Positions 1-9,000 of a stretch of 64,000 bases of DNA are shown here, one piece after another. The position numbers and the translations under genes were made by a program. Under the pieces are notes generated by a model. That model had not been told where the DNA came from. It did no database searches and was given only the letters and a program-made list of their open reading frames with translations. The stretch spans positions 951,625 through 1,015,624 of the forward strand of contig NZ_WOFH01000001.1 in assembly GCF_009733595.1 (NCBI RefSeq), read 5' to 3'. The stretch comes from Actinomadura litoris. GTDB lineage: Bacteria; Actinomycetota; Actinomycetes; Streptosporangiales; Streptosporangiaceae. How positions within the stretch are numbered: the stretch's first letter is position 1; every line of letters begins with the position of its first letter.

Positions 1-43
1 ATCTTCACAACTATCCCCGGGGCATTTCGGATTCTGGGGTCTT

Positions 44-59
44 CCCGGCCTAGACCCGG
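44..59. promoter_or_regulatory. DasR-like operator (dre-like) upstream of chitinase
   Basis: The sequence at 47-56 is GGCCTAGACC, one base away from the GGTCTAGACC centre of the dre element bound by the GlcNAc-responsive GntR regulator DasR in Streptomyces. It lies about 130 bp before the chitinase start. Outer positions match less well. Assignment rests on motif similarity plus the chitinase context; no DasR gene is in the window. Confidence 0.45.
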
Positions 60-186
60 CACGGTTACCCTGCTGGTGGCGTCCACGCCGGCCGTATGCG
101 CCTTTCGCCTGGGAGGGTCCCGTCCGCGGGAACTGTTTGGCTCTACGCCGGCTCCTCTGTGTCCCCGCCAGTTGAGGAGTCGACCC

Positions 187-1527
187 GTGAACCACAAGTA
201 CAGGCGCTGGTCGGGCGCCGCGGCGGCGCTGGCCGCCGCGACGGCCGCCCTGGTGCTCTCGCTGGGCGCCGTGTTCGTGCTGTCCACCCCCTCGTCCGCC
301 CGAGCAGTGATCACCTGCGACTTCGCGATGTGGGCGGAGGGAACCCAGTACACGGCGGGGACCAAGGTCCACTACCAGAACAACGGCTACGAGGCCCGCG
401 TCACGCACACGGCCTACAACGGCGCCAACTGGACCCCCGCGTCCACCCCGACGCTGTGGCGCGACCTCGGTGCCTGCGAGAACAAGCCGCCGACCGACCC
501 CACGACGCCGCCGACCGACCCGCCGACCGACCCCACCACCCCGCCGACCGACCCGCCCGGTGGCGGCGGTGACACCTGCGCGGTGAAGTCCCGCCCGGCC
601 GGCAAGGTCATCCAGGGCTACTGGGAGAACTGGGACGGCGCGAGCAACGGCGTCCACCCGCCGTTCGGCTGGGTGCCGATCAACGACGCGCGGCTGAAGC
701 AGCACGGCTACAACGTGATCAACGCCGCGTTCCCCGTCATCCTCTCCGACGGCACCGTGCTGTGGGAGGACGGGATGGACTCGACCGTGAAGGTCTCCAC
801 CCCCGCCGAGATGTGCGCGGCCAAGGAGGCCGGGGCCACCATCCTCATGTCGATCGGCGGCGCCGCCGCGGGCATCGACCTGAGCTCCAGCTCCGTCGCC
901 GACAGGTTCGTCCAGACGATCGTCCCGATCCTGAAGAAGTACAACTTCGACGGCATCGACATCGACATCGAGACCGGCCTGTCCAGCAGCGGGAACATCA
1001 ACCAGCTCTCGGCCTCGCAGTCGAACCTGATCCGCATCATCGACGGCGTGCTCGCCCAGATGCCGTCCAACTTCGGCCTGACGATGGCGCCCGAGACCGC
1101 CTACGTCACCGGCGGCAGCGTCACCTACGGCTCCATCTGGGGCGCCTACCTGCCGATCGTCAAGAAGTACGCCGACAACGGCCGCCTGTGGTGGCTGAAC
1201 ATGCAGTACTACAACGGCAGCATGTACGGGTGCTCCGGTGACTCCTACAGCGCCGGGACGGTCCAGGGCTTCACGGTCCAGACCGAGTGCCTGAACAAGG
1301 GCCTCGTCATCCAGGGCACCACGATCAAGGTGCCCTACGACAAGCAGGTCCCCGGCCTGCCCGCCCAGCCGGGCGCCGGCGGCGGCTACATGTCGCCCGG
1401 CCTCGTCAGCCAGGCGTGGAGGGCCTTCAACGGGCAGCTGAAGGGCCTCATGACCTGGTCCTTCAACTGGGACGGCTCGAAGGGCTTCTCCTTCGCCGAC
1501 AACGTCCGCTCCCTCCAGGGCCGCTGA
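187..1527 (+). CDS. Secreted GH18 chitinase with N-terminal CBM5/12 domain
   Basis: Hydrolyses beta-1,4 links in chitin outside the cell. The 446-residue product starts with a signal peptide (about residues 1-40, ending SSARA). A short aromatic carbohydrate-binding module (CDFAMW ... TLWRDLGAC) follows, then a PPTDPTT-type proline/threonine linker and a GH18 catalytic domain. The family motif DGIDIDIE is present, with the acid Glu at about residue 262. I chose the GTG at 187 because a GAGGAG ribosome site precedes it and it opens directly on a basic, then hydrophobic, signal sequence; an in-frame GTG at 76 would add an unconvincing N-terminus. A DasR-like site lies upstream and a strong hairpin follows the stop. 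Confidence 0.93.
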   Translation: MNHKYRRWSGAAAALAAATAALVLSLGAVFVLSTPSSARAVITCDFAMWAEGTQYTAGTKVHYQNNGYEARVTHTAYNGANWTPASTPTLWRDLGACENKPPTDPTTPPTDPPTDPTTPPTDPPGGGGDTCAVKSRPAGKVIQGYWENWDGASNGVHPPFGWVPINDARLKQHGYNVINAAFPVILSDGTVLWEDGMDSTVKVSTPAEMCAAKEAGATILMSIGGAAAGIDLSSSSVADRFVQTIVPILKKYNFDGIDIDIETGLSSSGNINQLSASQSNLIRIIDGVLAQMPSNFGLTMAPETAYVTGGSVTYGSIWGAYLPIVKKYADNGRLWWLNMQYYNGSMYGCSGDSYSAGTVQGFTVQTECLNKGLVIQGTTIKVPYDKQVPGLPAQPGAGGGYMSPGLVSQAWRAFNGQLKGLMTWSFNWDGSKGFSFADNVRSLQGR

Positions 1528-1533
1528 CGCGGT

Positions 1534-1568
1534 GACCGGGTGCGGGCGCGTCCCGCCCGCACCCGGTC
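1534..1568 (+). terminator. Hairpin terminator after chitinase
   Basis: A perfect 15-bp stem (GACCGGGTGCGGGCG with its complement at 1554-1568) closes a 5-nt loop seven bases after the chitinase stop. There is no T-run, as is usual for high-GC actinomycete terminators. Confidence 0.7.
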
Positions 1569-1627
1569 CCTGAGAGCGCCCCGGTCCGCCTCGTGCGGGC
1601 CGGGGCATTCTCGCGTCCCGCGCGGGG

Positions 1628-1659
1628 TTGACATTGACGTCGGTGTCAGGGGTTAGCGT
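1628..1659 (+). promoter_or_regulatory. MerR-type promoter/operator
   Basis: TTGACA (1628-1633) and TTAGCGT (1653-1659) are separated by 19 bp, the overlong spacer typical of promoters remodelled by MerR proteins. A TGACA/TGTCA dyad lies in this spacer. The site directly precedes the merR-like gene, so autoregulation is likely. Confidence 0.55.
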
Positions 1660-1689
1660 CGTCACGGTCACCGAGAGCCGGGAGGGCCG

Positions 1690-2184
1690 ATGCGGATCGG
1701 GGAACTGGCCGCACGGGCCGGGGTCAGCACGCGGACGCTGCGCTACTACGAGCAGCAGGGGCTGCTCTCGGCGCGGCGCGCCACCAACGGGTACCGCCAG
1801 TACGAGGAGTCCGACCTGCGGCTCGTCGCCGAGATCCGGACGCTGCTCGCGTCGGGTTTCACGCTGGAGGACGCGCGGCCGTTCGTGGACTGCCTGCGCG
1901 CCGGCCACGCGGAGGGCGCGTCCTGCCCGGAGTCGGTCGCGGTCTACCGGCGCAAGCTCGCGGAGATCGACGCCGACATCCGCTCGCTGATCCGGCTGCG
2001 GGCCGAGGTGACCGACCAACTGACGCGGGCCTGTCCGGGCTGCATGTTCTCTCAGGAGGCGACGGATGATCACACTGACGACGGAGAACTTCGACGAGCG
2101 GGTGCTCCGCTCCGACAGGCCCGTACTGGTCGAATTCTGGGCGGACTGGTGTCCCCCCTGCAAGATGATCGCGCCGATCCTTGA
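1690..2184 (+). CDS. MerR-family transcriptional regulator
   Basis: DNA-binding regulator, probably redox-responsive. Residues 1-70 form a typical MerR winged helix (MRIGELAARAGVSTRTLRYY), followed by a dimerisation helix. Cysteines occur at DCLRAGHAEGASC and ACPGC, which would suit thiol or metal sensing; that role is inferred. The frame stays open for 119 nt into the downstream thioredoxin gene, so about 40 C-terminal residues (after CMFSQ) are encoded in the trx overlap and look unlike any MerR tail. One C-to-T change at 2056 would give a TAG exactly at the trx ribosome site, so the natural stop may have been lost. Its own promoter has the MerR 19-bp spacing. Confidence 0.85.
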   Translation: MRIGELAARAGVSTRTLRYYEQQGLLSARRATNGYRQYEESDLRLVAEIRTLLASGFTLEDARPFVDCLRAGHAEGASCPESVAVYRRKLAEIDADIRSLIRLRAEVTDQLTRACPGCMFSQEATDDHTDDGELRRAGAPLRQARTGRILGGLVSPLQDDRADP

Positions 2185-2380
2185 CGAGATCGAGGCGGAG
2201 TACGGCGACCGGCTCGCGGTCGCCAAGCTCAACGGCGACGACCATCCCGAGGTCGCGGCCCGGTACAACGTGCTGGGCTTCCCGACGCTGAACCTCTACC
2301 GGGACGGCGAGGTCGTCCGGCAGATCGTGGGCGCCCGGCCGAAGCGCCGCCTGCTCGCCGACCTGGAAGGCCATTTCTGA
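2066..2380 (+). CDS. trxA: Thioredoxin
   Basis: Cytoplasmic disulfide reductase of 104 residues, the normal thioredoxin length. The active site reads WADWCPPCK, so it carries a CPPC rather than the classical CGPC pair, which changes redox potential in other thioredoxins. The cis-proline follows in GFPTLNLY. ATG 2066 has an AGGAGG site at 2054-2059. The gene lies inside the 3' end of the merR-like frame, so the two are co-transcribed and probably translationally coupled; the regulator likely controls it in response to thiol stress. Confidence 0.9.
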   Translation: MITLTTENFDERVLRSDRPVLVEFWADWCPPCKMIAPILDEIEAEYGDRLAVAKLNGDDHPEVAARYNVLGFPTLNLYRDGEVVRQIVGARPKRRLLADLEGHF

Positions 2381-2485
2381 TTCTTCGGTCGCGCGCCGTC
2401 ACATGGGCGCGGCGGGCTCCGTCAGTTCGATGCCACCACCGGTGCACGAGGACCGGTGCGACGACATCGATCTCATGGAGCGAGC

Positions 2486-2944
2486 ATGCAAGCGCGAATG
2501 AAGAACCCGGCCTTCGTCCTTCCCGACGTGACGAAGGGGGTCGGCACGCTGAGCAAGGCCATCGCCGCCGGCGGCGTGCCCGAGGGGCTGATGGAGATCA
2601 TCGCCCTGCGGGCCAGCCAGATCAACGGGTGCAGCGTGTGCGTCCACGGCCACGTGCTGAACGCCAGGAAGGCGGGAGAGTCCGAGGAGCGGATCGCCGC
2701 GGTGGGGGCCTGGCGGGAGGCGCCGTTCTTCACCGACGCCGAGCGCGCGGCGCTGTCGCTGGCCGAGCACGCCACCCGGCTGGCCGACCGGTCCGACGAC
2801 GCCGTCCCGGACGCGCTGTGGAACGAGCTCACCGCCCATTTCGAGGAGAAGGAGCTGGCGGCGATCATCCTCCTGCTCGGCATGATCAACATGTTCAACC
2901 GGCTGAACGCCATCGTGCGGGAGCCCGCCGGCACGACCTGGTGA
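2486..2944 (+). CDS. Carboxymuconolactone decarboxylase/AhpD-family protein
   Basis: Peroxidase-type protein of the AhpD fold, 152 residues. It carries the redox motif CSVCVHGH, in which the CxxC pair and following His are the AhpD active-site signature, and the family segment ALRASQINGCS. Members reduce peroxides using thiols, which fits the neighbouring thioredoxin. I placed the start at 2486, where GGAG sits five bases upstream; an in-frame ATG-like start at 2456 would add only low-complexity basic residues. A shared 14-bp hairpin separates it from the convergent VOC gene. Confidence 0.88.
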   Translation: MQARMKNPAFVLPDVTKGVGTLSKAIAAGGVPEGLMEIIALRASQINGCSVCVHGHVLNARKAGESEERIAAVGAWREAPFFTDAERAALSLAEHATRLADRSDDAVPDALWNELTAHFEEKELAAIILLLGMINMFNRLNAIVREPAGTTW

Positions 2945-2960
2945 CACGCCACTGAAAAGG

Positions 2961-3004
2961 CCCGGCGAACTCCGGCCCGCCGTCGCGGAGCGGAGTTCGC
3001 CGGG
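2961..3004. terminator. Bidirectional hairpin terminator
   Basis: A perfect 14-bp stem (CCCGGCGAACTCCG at 2961-2974 paired with 2991-3004) lies between the convergent AhpD-like and VOC genes and can serve both. Confidence 0.7.
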
Positions 3005-3057
3005 CGCGGGCACCGTTCGATGCCGCTTTCCGTTCGGCTTTCCAGCGTTGCCGTTTC

Positions 3058-3438
3058 TCAGGACCAGCCGCCGTACGGAACGGTGAGAACTTCCATGGCA
3101 TGACCACCGGGGTCGGTGAAGTAGACCCCGCGCCCGCCGTCACGCGTGTTGATTTCACCCTCTCCGCTGCCGTCGGGATTGGCGTAGTAACGGGCACCCG
3201 TTTCCTTGATGCGCGAGAATATCCCGTCGAACTCCTCGTCCGGCACCAGGAACGCGCAGTGGTGCCAGCGGAAGTCGTCGGAATCCATGAAGTCGAGCGT
3301 CACCCCGTTCCCCGTCCGGACGGGAAGGAACGGGCCGACCTGCGCACCCACGTCCAGCCCCAGAATCCGGGCGAGGAACTCGGCGGACTCCCGCTTGTCC
3401 CTGGCCGGGACGATGATGTGATCAAGTTGGATGGGCAT
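3058..3438 (-). CDS. VOC (glyoxalase/bleomycin-resistance fold) protein
   Basis: A 126-residue single-chain vicinal oxygen chelate protein. Candidate metal ligands are His in LDHIIVP, His in WHHCAFLVP and Glu near the C-terminus in HAMEVLTVP, with the FTDPGGH segment common in this superfamily. The substrate cannot be told from sequence; VOC proteins include lyases, dioxygenases and drug-binding proteins. Start ATG 3438 (MPIQLDHI) is preferred to an upstream in-frame start that adds 14 unlikely residues. Its promoter region contains a CCTCAA/TTGAGG dyad resembling MerR operators. Confidence 0.85.
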   Translation of the reverse strand: MPIQLDHIIVPARDKRESAEFLARILGLDVGAQVGPFLPVRTGNGVTLDFMDSDDFRWHHCAFLVPDEEFDGIFSRIKETGARYYANPDGSGEGEINTRDGGRGVYFTDPGGHAMEVLTVPYGGWS

Positions 3439-3493
3439 GCGGCCCCCTACCGCCAGGGCCCGGCCGCTCCGGGCCTCCACTTCGACCTTGCCT

Positions 3494-3511
3494 CCTCAAC
3501 CGTACTTGAGG
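3494..3511 (-). promoter_or_regulatory. MerR-like dyad in VOC promoter
   Basis: CCTCAA (3494-3499) and TTGAGG (3506-3511) form a perfect dyad with a 6-bp centre. On the minus strand TTGACC overlaps its start as a likely -35 box. CCTCAAG/CTTGAGG dyads are typical of MerR-family operators. The regulator is unknown; a -10 box is not clear. Confidence 0.4.
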
Positions 3512-3610
3512 TCAACCACCTACTCCGAAAGATCACAAGCGGTGAAGGCGAGTTGACAACAGTCGGTCACCCCTGTTGCTGCGCCTAGTTCGACTGGTCA
3601 CACTGAGCGC

Positions 3611-4660
3611 ATGACGGGGTCGGAGACACGGTTGTTGGGCGAGTTGAGCATGATCGCCAGAGAGGGCGCGGGAACGGACGAGCTCGCGTGCGCACTGTCA
3701 AAGGCGATCGACGCCGTCGTGCCCCATGACGCGGCAAGGCTCGTCGGAACCAGCCCGGCCGCCCGCTCCATTCCGTCCGCCTTCAGCTTTTGGCATGGCT
3801 ACGAGGCCGACTTCGGCCGGGCATTGCTGCGCGACTACTACGCCGGACACGATCCCGGCCCGCCGGACGAGCTGGCGCTGCGTCCCCTTCCCGTCGCGCT
3901 GCTGGGGATCGGGGACGAGCGGCGGCACCTCCGGTTCCGCTCGCTGATGTCCCGCTTCGGCGCGGGCAGCGTGCTCCGGGTGCTGCTGAAGGACGTCCGC
4001 GGCATCTGGGGGATGATGGACCTCCTGCGCGGCCAGGACGCCATGCCCTTCTGCGAGCGCGACGCCGAACGGGCGGCGCGGCTGGTCCCCGAGCTCATCG
4101 AGTTCCTGCGCTCCTACGTGACGGGCGGCAGGCTGGCGAGGGTCGCCCCGCCGCCGCCCCCGCCCCCGGGCGTGATCATCGTCGGCGCCGACGACGTGAT
4201 CCGGTCGGCCACCCCGCAGGCGCACCTCTGGCGGGAGCGGCTGGAGTTCTGCTCCCGCTCCCCGCGCTGGACGGGCGAGGTGTTCATGATCGGGCTGGCG
4301 ATGCAGACGCGCGTGCACGCCCTCGCCCCGCACACCGCCGAACCGCTGATCATCGGCCCCGCCGCCGCCTACGGCCGCTGGCTCGCCTGCCACGGCCAGC
4401 CGCTGGGCGACTCCGGGGACGTCGCGATCGTCATCCAGGCGGCGACGTCCAGCCAGATGCTGCCCTCGTTCTGCGACTGGTACGGCATCACGGCCCGCGA
4501 ACGCCAGATCATCGGCCACCTGCGCGACGCGATGCCGCCCAAGCAGATCGCCCGGACGCTGGAGCTGTCCGTCCACACCGTCAACGACCACCTCAAGGCC
4601 GTCTTCCGCAAGACCGGCGCCTGCGGCCGCGACGAACTCCTCGCCGCCCTCGCCGGTTAG
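3611..4660 (+). CDS. LuxR-type regulator with GAF-like N-terminus
   Basis: A 349-residue transcriptional regulator. The first 170 residues resemble a GAF-like sensory region, followed by a run of prolines (about residues 178-185), a second PAS-like region and a C-terminal LuxR helix-turn-helix (ITARERQIIGHLRD ... SVHTVNDHLKAVFRKTGA). The ligand is unknown. A second gene with the same architecture lies at 58501-59541. No target operon is evident; the downstream flavin monooxygenase has its own ribosome site and is a possible target. Confidence 0.85.
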   Translation: MTGSETRLLGELSMIAREGAGTDELACALSKAIDAVVPHDAARLVGTSPAARSIPSAFSFWHGYEADFGRALLRDYYAGHDPGPPDELALRPLPVALLGIGDERRHLRFRSLMSRFGAGSVLRVLLKDVRGIWGMMDLLRGQDAMPFCERDAERAARLVPELIEFLRSYVTGGRLARVAPPPPPPPGVIIVGADDVIRSATPQAHLWRERLEFCSRSPRWTGEVFMIGLAMQTRVHALAPHTAEPLIIGPAAAYGRWLACHGQPLGDSGDVAIVIQAATSSQMLPSFCDWYGITARERQIIGHLRDAMPPKQIARTLELSVHTVNDHLKAVFRKTGACGRDELLAALAG

Positions 4661-4810
4661 GAACGCCGAAGCCGCCGAACAGGGCGGTGACCAGCTTGAC
4701 AACAATGATGACGCAGGTCAGAAAGCCGCGATAAATGCATTGTTGCGAGCCGGACCACTAGGTAGATTCCAGCCATGTAAATTTCCACCGCACCAGCGAG
4801 GAGAGGTGTC

Positions 4811-6028
4811 ATGGTTCAACGCAGTGTGCTCGTCTCGGGCGCGAGCGTCGCCGGGCCGGCCCTGGCTTCGTGGCTGGCGAGATCGGGCTGGGACGTGACC
4901 GTGGTGGAACATTTCGATCACCTTCCCGACCAGGGGCAGAACGTCGACGTCCGGGGCGTCGGACGCCAGGTCCTCCGCCGGATGCGGATCGAGGAGGCCG
5001 TCCGCGCGGCGCACACCAGCGAGGTCGGCGTGCGGTTCGTCGACGAGCGCGGCCGCCCGGTGGCCTCGTTCCCGGCCGGCACCGACGACAGCGGCGGCGG
5101 CACCGCCGAGATCGAGATCCTGCGCGGCCGACTCGCCGAACTGCTCTACGAGCAGTCCGCCGACGAGGTGGAATACCGATTCGGCGACAGGATCAGCGCC
5201 CTGCACGACGACGAGGCGGGCGTGGACGTGGAATTCCGCCACGGCCCCGACCGCCGTTTCGACACGGTGGTCATCGCCGAGGGCCTCCGCTCCCGCACCC
5301 GCTCAATGATCATGCCGGACGCGCGCCCGCGCGAACTCGGCCTCTACATCGCCCACCTCGCCATTCCCCGCACCGACTCCGACTCCCGCTGGTGGCGGAC
5401 GATGCTCTGCGGCCGCGGCCGAGCCATCTTCCTGCGCCCCGACAACGTCGGCACCACGCGCGCGGGCATGTTCTTCACCTCCAACGTGCGCGGCCTCGAC
5501 CGCCTCGGCCGCGACGACATCGTCGCGATCCTCCGTGAGACCTTCGCCGACGTCGGCTGGGAGGCACCGCGCGTCCTGGAGGCCCTCGACAACGGCTCCC
5601 TCTACCTTGAGGACATCGCCCAGACCAGGCTGCCCACCTGGAGCCGGGGCCGGACGGCACTGGTCGGCGACGCGGCGTACTGCGCGACCCCGATCAGCGG
5701 CATGGGCACGACCCTCGCCCTCACCGGGGCGTACGTCCTGGCCGGAGAACTCACCGCCCGCGACGATCCCCGCGCCGCCTTCGCCCGGTACGAGCAGTTG
5801 CTGCGCCCCCTCGTCACCCAGGCCCAGCATCTGCTCCCCGGCGTCCCGAACGCCGTCGTGCCGCAATCCCGGGCGCAGCGCACCCTGATCCACACCGCCC
5901 TGCGCCTGGCCGGCACACCGCTCGCCCGCCGACTCCAGGCCACGGCGGGCAGGTTCACCACCCCGCGAGCCGAAGCGATCACCCTCCCCGACTACCCGAT
6001 GCCCCCACCCCGCCCCATGGCCGCCTGA
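4811..6028 (+). CDS. FAD-dependent monooxygenase (PHBH/TetX-like)
   Basis: A 405-residue flavoprotein hydroxylase of the p-hydroxybenzoate hydroxylase fold. The N-terminus has the Rossmann dinucleotide motif GASVAGPALA and the C-terminal half has the FAD-ribityl motif LVGDAAYCATPISGMGTTLAL. The internal DG motif is replaced by EG (VVIAEGLRSRTRS), a mild deviation. Such enzymes hydroxylate aromatic or polyketide compounds, including antibiotics, using NAD(P)H and oxygen. ATG 4811 follows a GAGGAGAGG ribosome site. It stands alone between a LuxR regulator and a NACHT gene, so the substrate is open. Confidence 0.88.
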   Translation: MVQRSVLVSGASVAGPALASWLARSGWDVTVVEHFDHLPDQGQNVDVRGVGRQVLRRMRIEEAVRAAHTSEVGVRFVDERGRPVASFPAGTDDSGGGTAEIEILRGRLAELLYEQSADEVEYRFGDRISALHDDEAGVDVEFRHGPDRRFDTVVIAEGLRSRTRSMIMPDARPRELGLYIAHLAIPRTDSDSRWWRTMLCGRGRAIFLRPDNVGTTRAGMFFTSNVRGLDRLGRDDIVAILRETFADVGWEAPRVLEALDNGSLYLEDIAQTRLPTWSRGRTALVGDAAYCATPISGMGTTLALTGAYVLAGELTARDDPRAAFARYEQLLRPLVTQAQHLLPGVPNAVVPQSRAQRTLIHTALRLAGTPLARRLQATAGRFTTPRAEAITLPDYPMPPPRPMAA

Positions 6029-6049
6029 CCCCGGGCGACGGAACGGCGG

Positions 6050-9000
6050 TCAGTCCCGGACGAGGATCAGCTGCTTTTCCCTGGTCGATGTGGCGCTGTC
6101 CGGGGTCAGCGCCATCAGGGTGGCGAGGGCGGCGCGCAGGGGGTGCGCCAGCTCTCGTGGCGCTCCTTCGCCGCTGACCAGTGCCGCGAGTACACAGGTG
6201 ACCGCCGGCACCATGTCACTCTGCCGGACGGGTCGGCTCCGGTCCCACAACGGGGCGGCCAGGCGCAGCGCGTTCTCGATCAGGAAACCCAGAACCGGCA
6301 CGTTGTGCGTCCCCACGAAGTGCAGTGCGCGTTCGAGTGCCACCGCCGGATCGTCCGCCGGTGGCCACGAGTTGACCGCTCCCAGTTCCTGGTGGAGGAG
6401 GTCGGACATCGACGGCCTCAACTCCTGTCCTCTTCCTCTGCGCGGCGTGGTGCTCGTCAGGAGGTGGCGCATCAGCTGGTCGCATGCCCGGCCCAGTCCC
6501 ATCAAGGAGCTGACGCCCAGGGAAGCGAGGTCGCTTCTGGCCAGCGCGCGGGCGAAGGCCAGGTCGAAGTCGAGAGAGAAGTCATGGGTTCCGGCGGAAT
6601 CAAGGCAGCGGATGAGGTTGAGGGTGTCGTCGACGTCGGCGGTGAGGTCGGGGTCGCGGGCGCGCTCGGAGCTGAGCCCGAAGGTGAAAGCGGACTCCAG
6701 GTCGAGCCTGAAGCCGCTGCTGTCCCTCGCGTGATAAGGCGATTCGGTGTTGAGGAAGGAGAGGCTGCGGCTGAGCGTGCGGGCGAGGATGTAGACGCGG
6801 TTGGGGTCTGTGTCGTCGATGGTGAGCGTCGGGTGGAGCTCGTGCGTCTGAGCGCGGGCGAAGTCGAGGACCTGGGCGCGGACACGGTCGAGGTCGCGCT
6901 CGAATGTGGCGACCCGGGCGCCACCGATATCGCCTCCGAGGAGGTAGCCCAGATCGTGGGCGAGGTCGAGGGCACGGCCGAGGGTGATCGCGCGCCCGCG
7001 TCCGAGACCGCGGTCGGCGACGGGGCTCCAGGCGTGCCGGGCGGCGCGGGCGTGGTCGAACAGACTGAGGCGGTCGAGGGTGTGCAGGAGATCGAGCGCG
7101 TGCAGGAGTTGGTGGTCGGGATTGGTCAGATCCCGGGCTTGGGCATAGGTGAGAAGCTGCGGGAATTCGAGGGCCGACTGCGGATAAAGCAGGCGGAAGA
7201 GAAGGTAGGTGTGATCGAGGATCCGGTCGGGGTAGTCGCGAATCTGCTCCGGAGTGGGACGGTGCGGATGAAGGTGCGGAGCGGCGGGAACGAGTTCGAC
7301 CGAGCTGGCCCAGCCATAGGCCCCTCTCAACGGGCCGACCTCGGCGTAGAGGGTCGCCCCCGCGCAGAGGTCGCTGTTCAGGGCGAGGCGGGCCTCCGCC
7401 GAGGTCGGCAGGCGGTAGCTGATGCCGTCGCCGAACAGGCCGTTGAGCCAGATCAGAAAGTCTTTGAGGTCGGCGGTCCACAGGTCGGCGGGGCCGGACG
7501 GCCAGGCGCCGGTGCCGGTGTGGTTGAGGTAGCGGTTCCACAGGTCGGCGGAGATGGGGCGGGAGCAGATGCGGGTTCCCTCGTCGTCCAGGGCTTGGGT
7601 GTCCTGCAACTCGCGGGCGGCGGCCACGCCGTCCAGGAGCCGCACCTCTTCTGGATTCGCGGGGTCGGTGGTGAGCAGCGCGTCCAGCCGGGCTCGCAGG
7701 GCCGGGTCCAGTTCGCCGGCTTCGGCCACGCAGGCGTAGGCGAGGTTGAGGGCGGTCACGGTGCGGACCCTCAGGCATGCCTCGACGACGGGGCCGGGGT
7801 CGGCACGGGCCGCCCACAGGAGGGTGGTCTCGCGCCACCAGGGGTCGCCGACGTGGTCGATCAGCAGTTGGCGGCGGGAGGGGTGCCCGGGGATGAGGGC
7901 GGCGGCCAGGTATTCCTGGAGGGTGAGGTGTGCGAATCCGTAGCGTCCGTACTGGCGTTCCATGAGCAGGCCGCTGCGCCGGGCCTGGGCCAGGAACGCC
8001 TCGGGGGTGAGGTCGGGGGCCGTGCGCTCCAGGATGGGGCGGATCGCGCGCTGGGCGTCCTGCACGGGGATGTCGCGCAGATGGTGCCGCATCATGAAGA
8101 GGGCCAGCTCTTGGACGATGCGCTCCTTCTTGTCGCCGTTCAGGCCGTCGGCGAGGTTCTTGGCCTCCTGGCGGCGGTGGAGGAGGACCTGGCAGACCTC
8201 CTCGTAGAGCGCGGCGCGGCTGCCGGGGAGGCTGCCCCGGTACCGGTGCACATTGGCGATCATGGTGAGCAGCAGCGGGTTCGCGGCGAGGTCGTAGAGG
8301 GCGGGTCGGCCGCTGATCCGCTGGAACAGGTCGTCGGCGGCCTGGGCGGCGAGCCGGTCGATCTCCTGCGGGTCGTCCTGGCGGGCGCGGCGCTCGATGG
8401 CGCGGTACCAGGCGTGCAGGAACGTGTGGATCTGGCGGTTGGTGAACCGCTGCACCTGGAGGACGTCGGCGCGGGTCAGCCGGTTGGCGTCGTATCCCTG
8501 GGGCCGCGAGGTGATCACGAAGGAGTTGCCGGGGTAGCGGCTGATCTGGGCCTCGACCCAGCGCACGACGCGGGTGCGGTGCCGGGCGTCGGCGACCTCG
8601 TCGAGGCCGTCCAGCAGGATCACGCACTGGCCGCGTTCCAGGCGCCGCTCCAGCCAGTCGGCGGAGATCACACCGTTCAGCCACCGGGCGGTGACGGCGA
8701 CCTGCGGCAACCCCTCGGGCTGGTCGGCCTGGAGCGCTTCGGCGTGGTCGCGCAGGTACAACAGGACCGGCAGGCGGCGGCGAGGCCCGGAGGGCCAGCG
8801 GCGCTCGGCCATCTCCAGCGCGGTGTGGCGGGCGAGGGTGGTCTTGCCCGATCCGGCGGCGCCGAGGACGGCCAGGACGCATCCGCTGGTCAGGAAGTCC
8901 GCGAGCGGTGCGCGCCGGCCGACCGCCGGGGGTGCGGCCTGCGGGGTTGGGCCGATGCCGCTGTCGGTCTCGGCGGCGGACACGGTCTTGGGCTGGAGCG

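Noticed and set aside
480..565. Repetitive PPTDPTT coding DNA as a possible CRISPR or other repeat array
   Set aside because: It is the in-frame proline/threonine linker of the chitinase.
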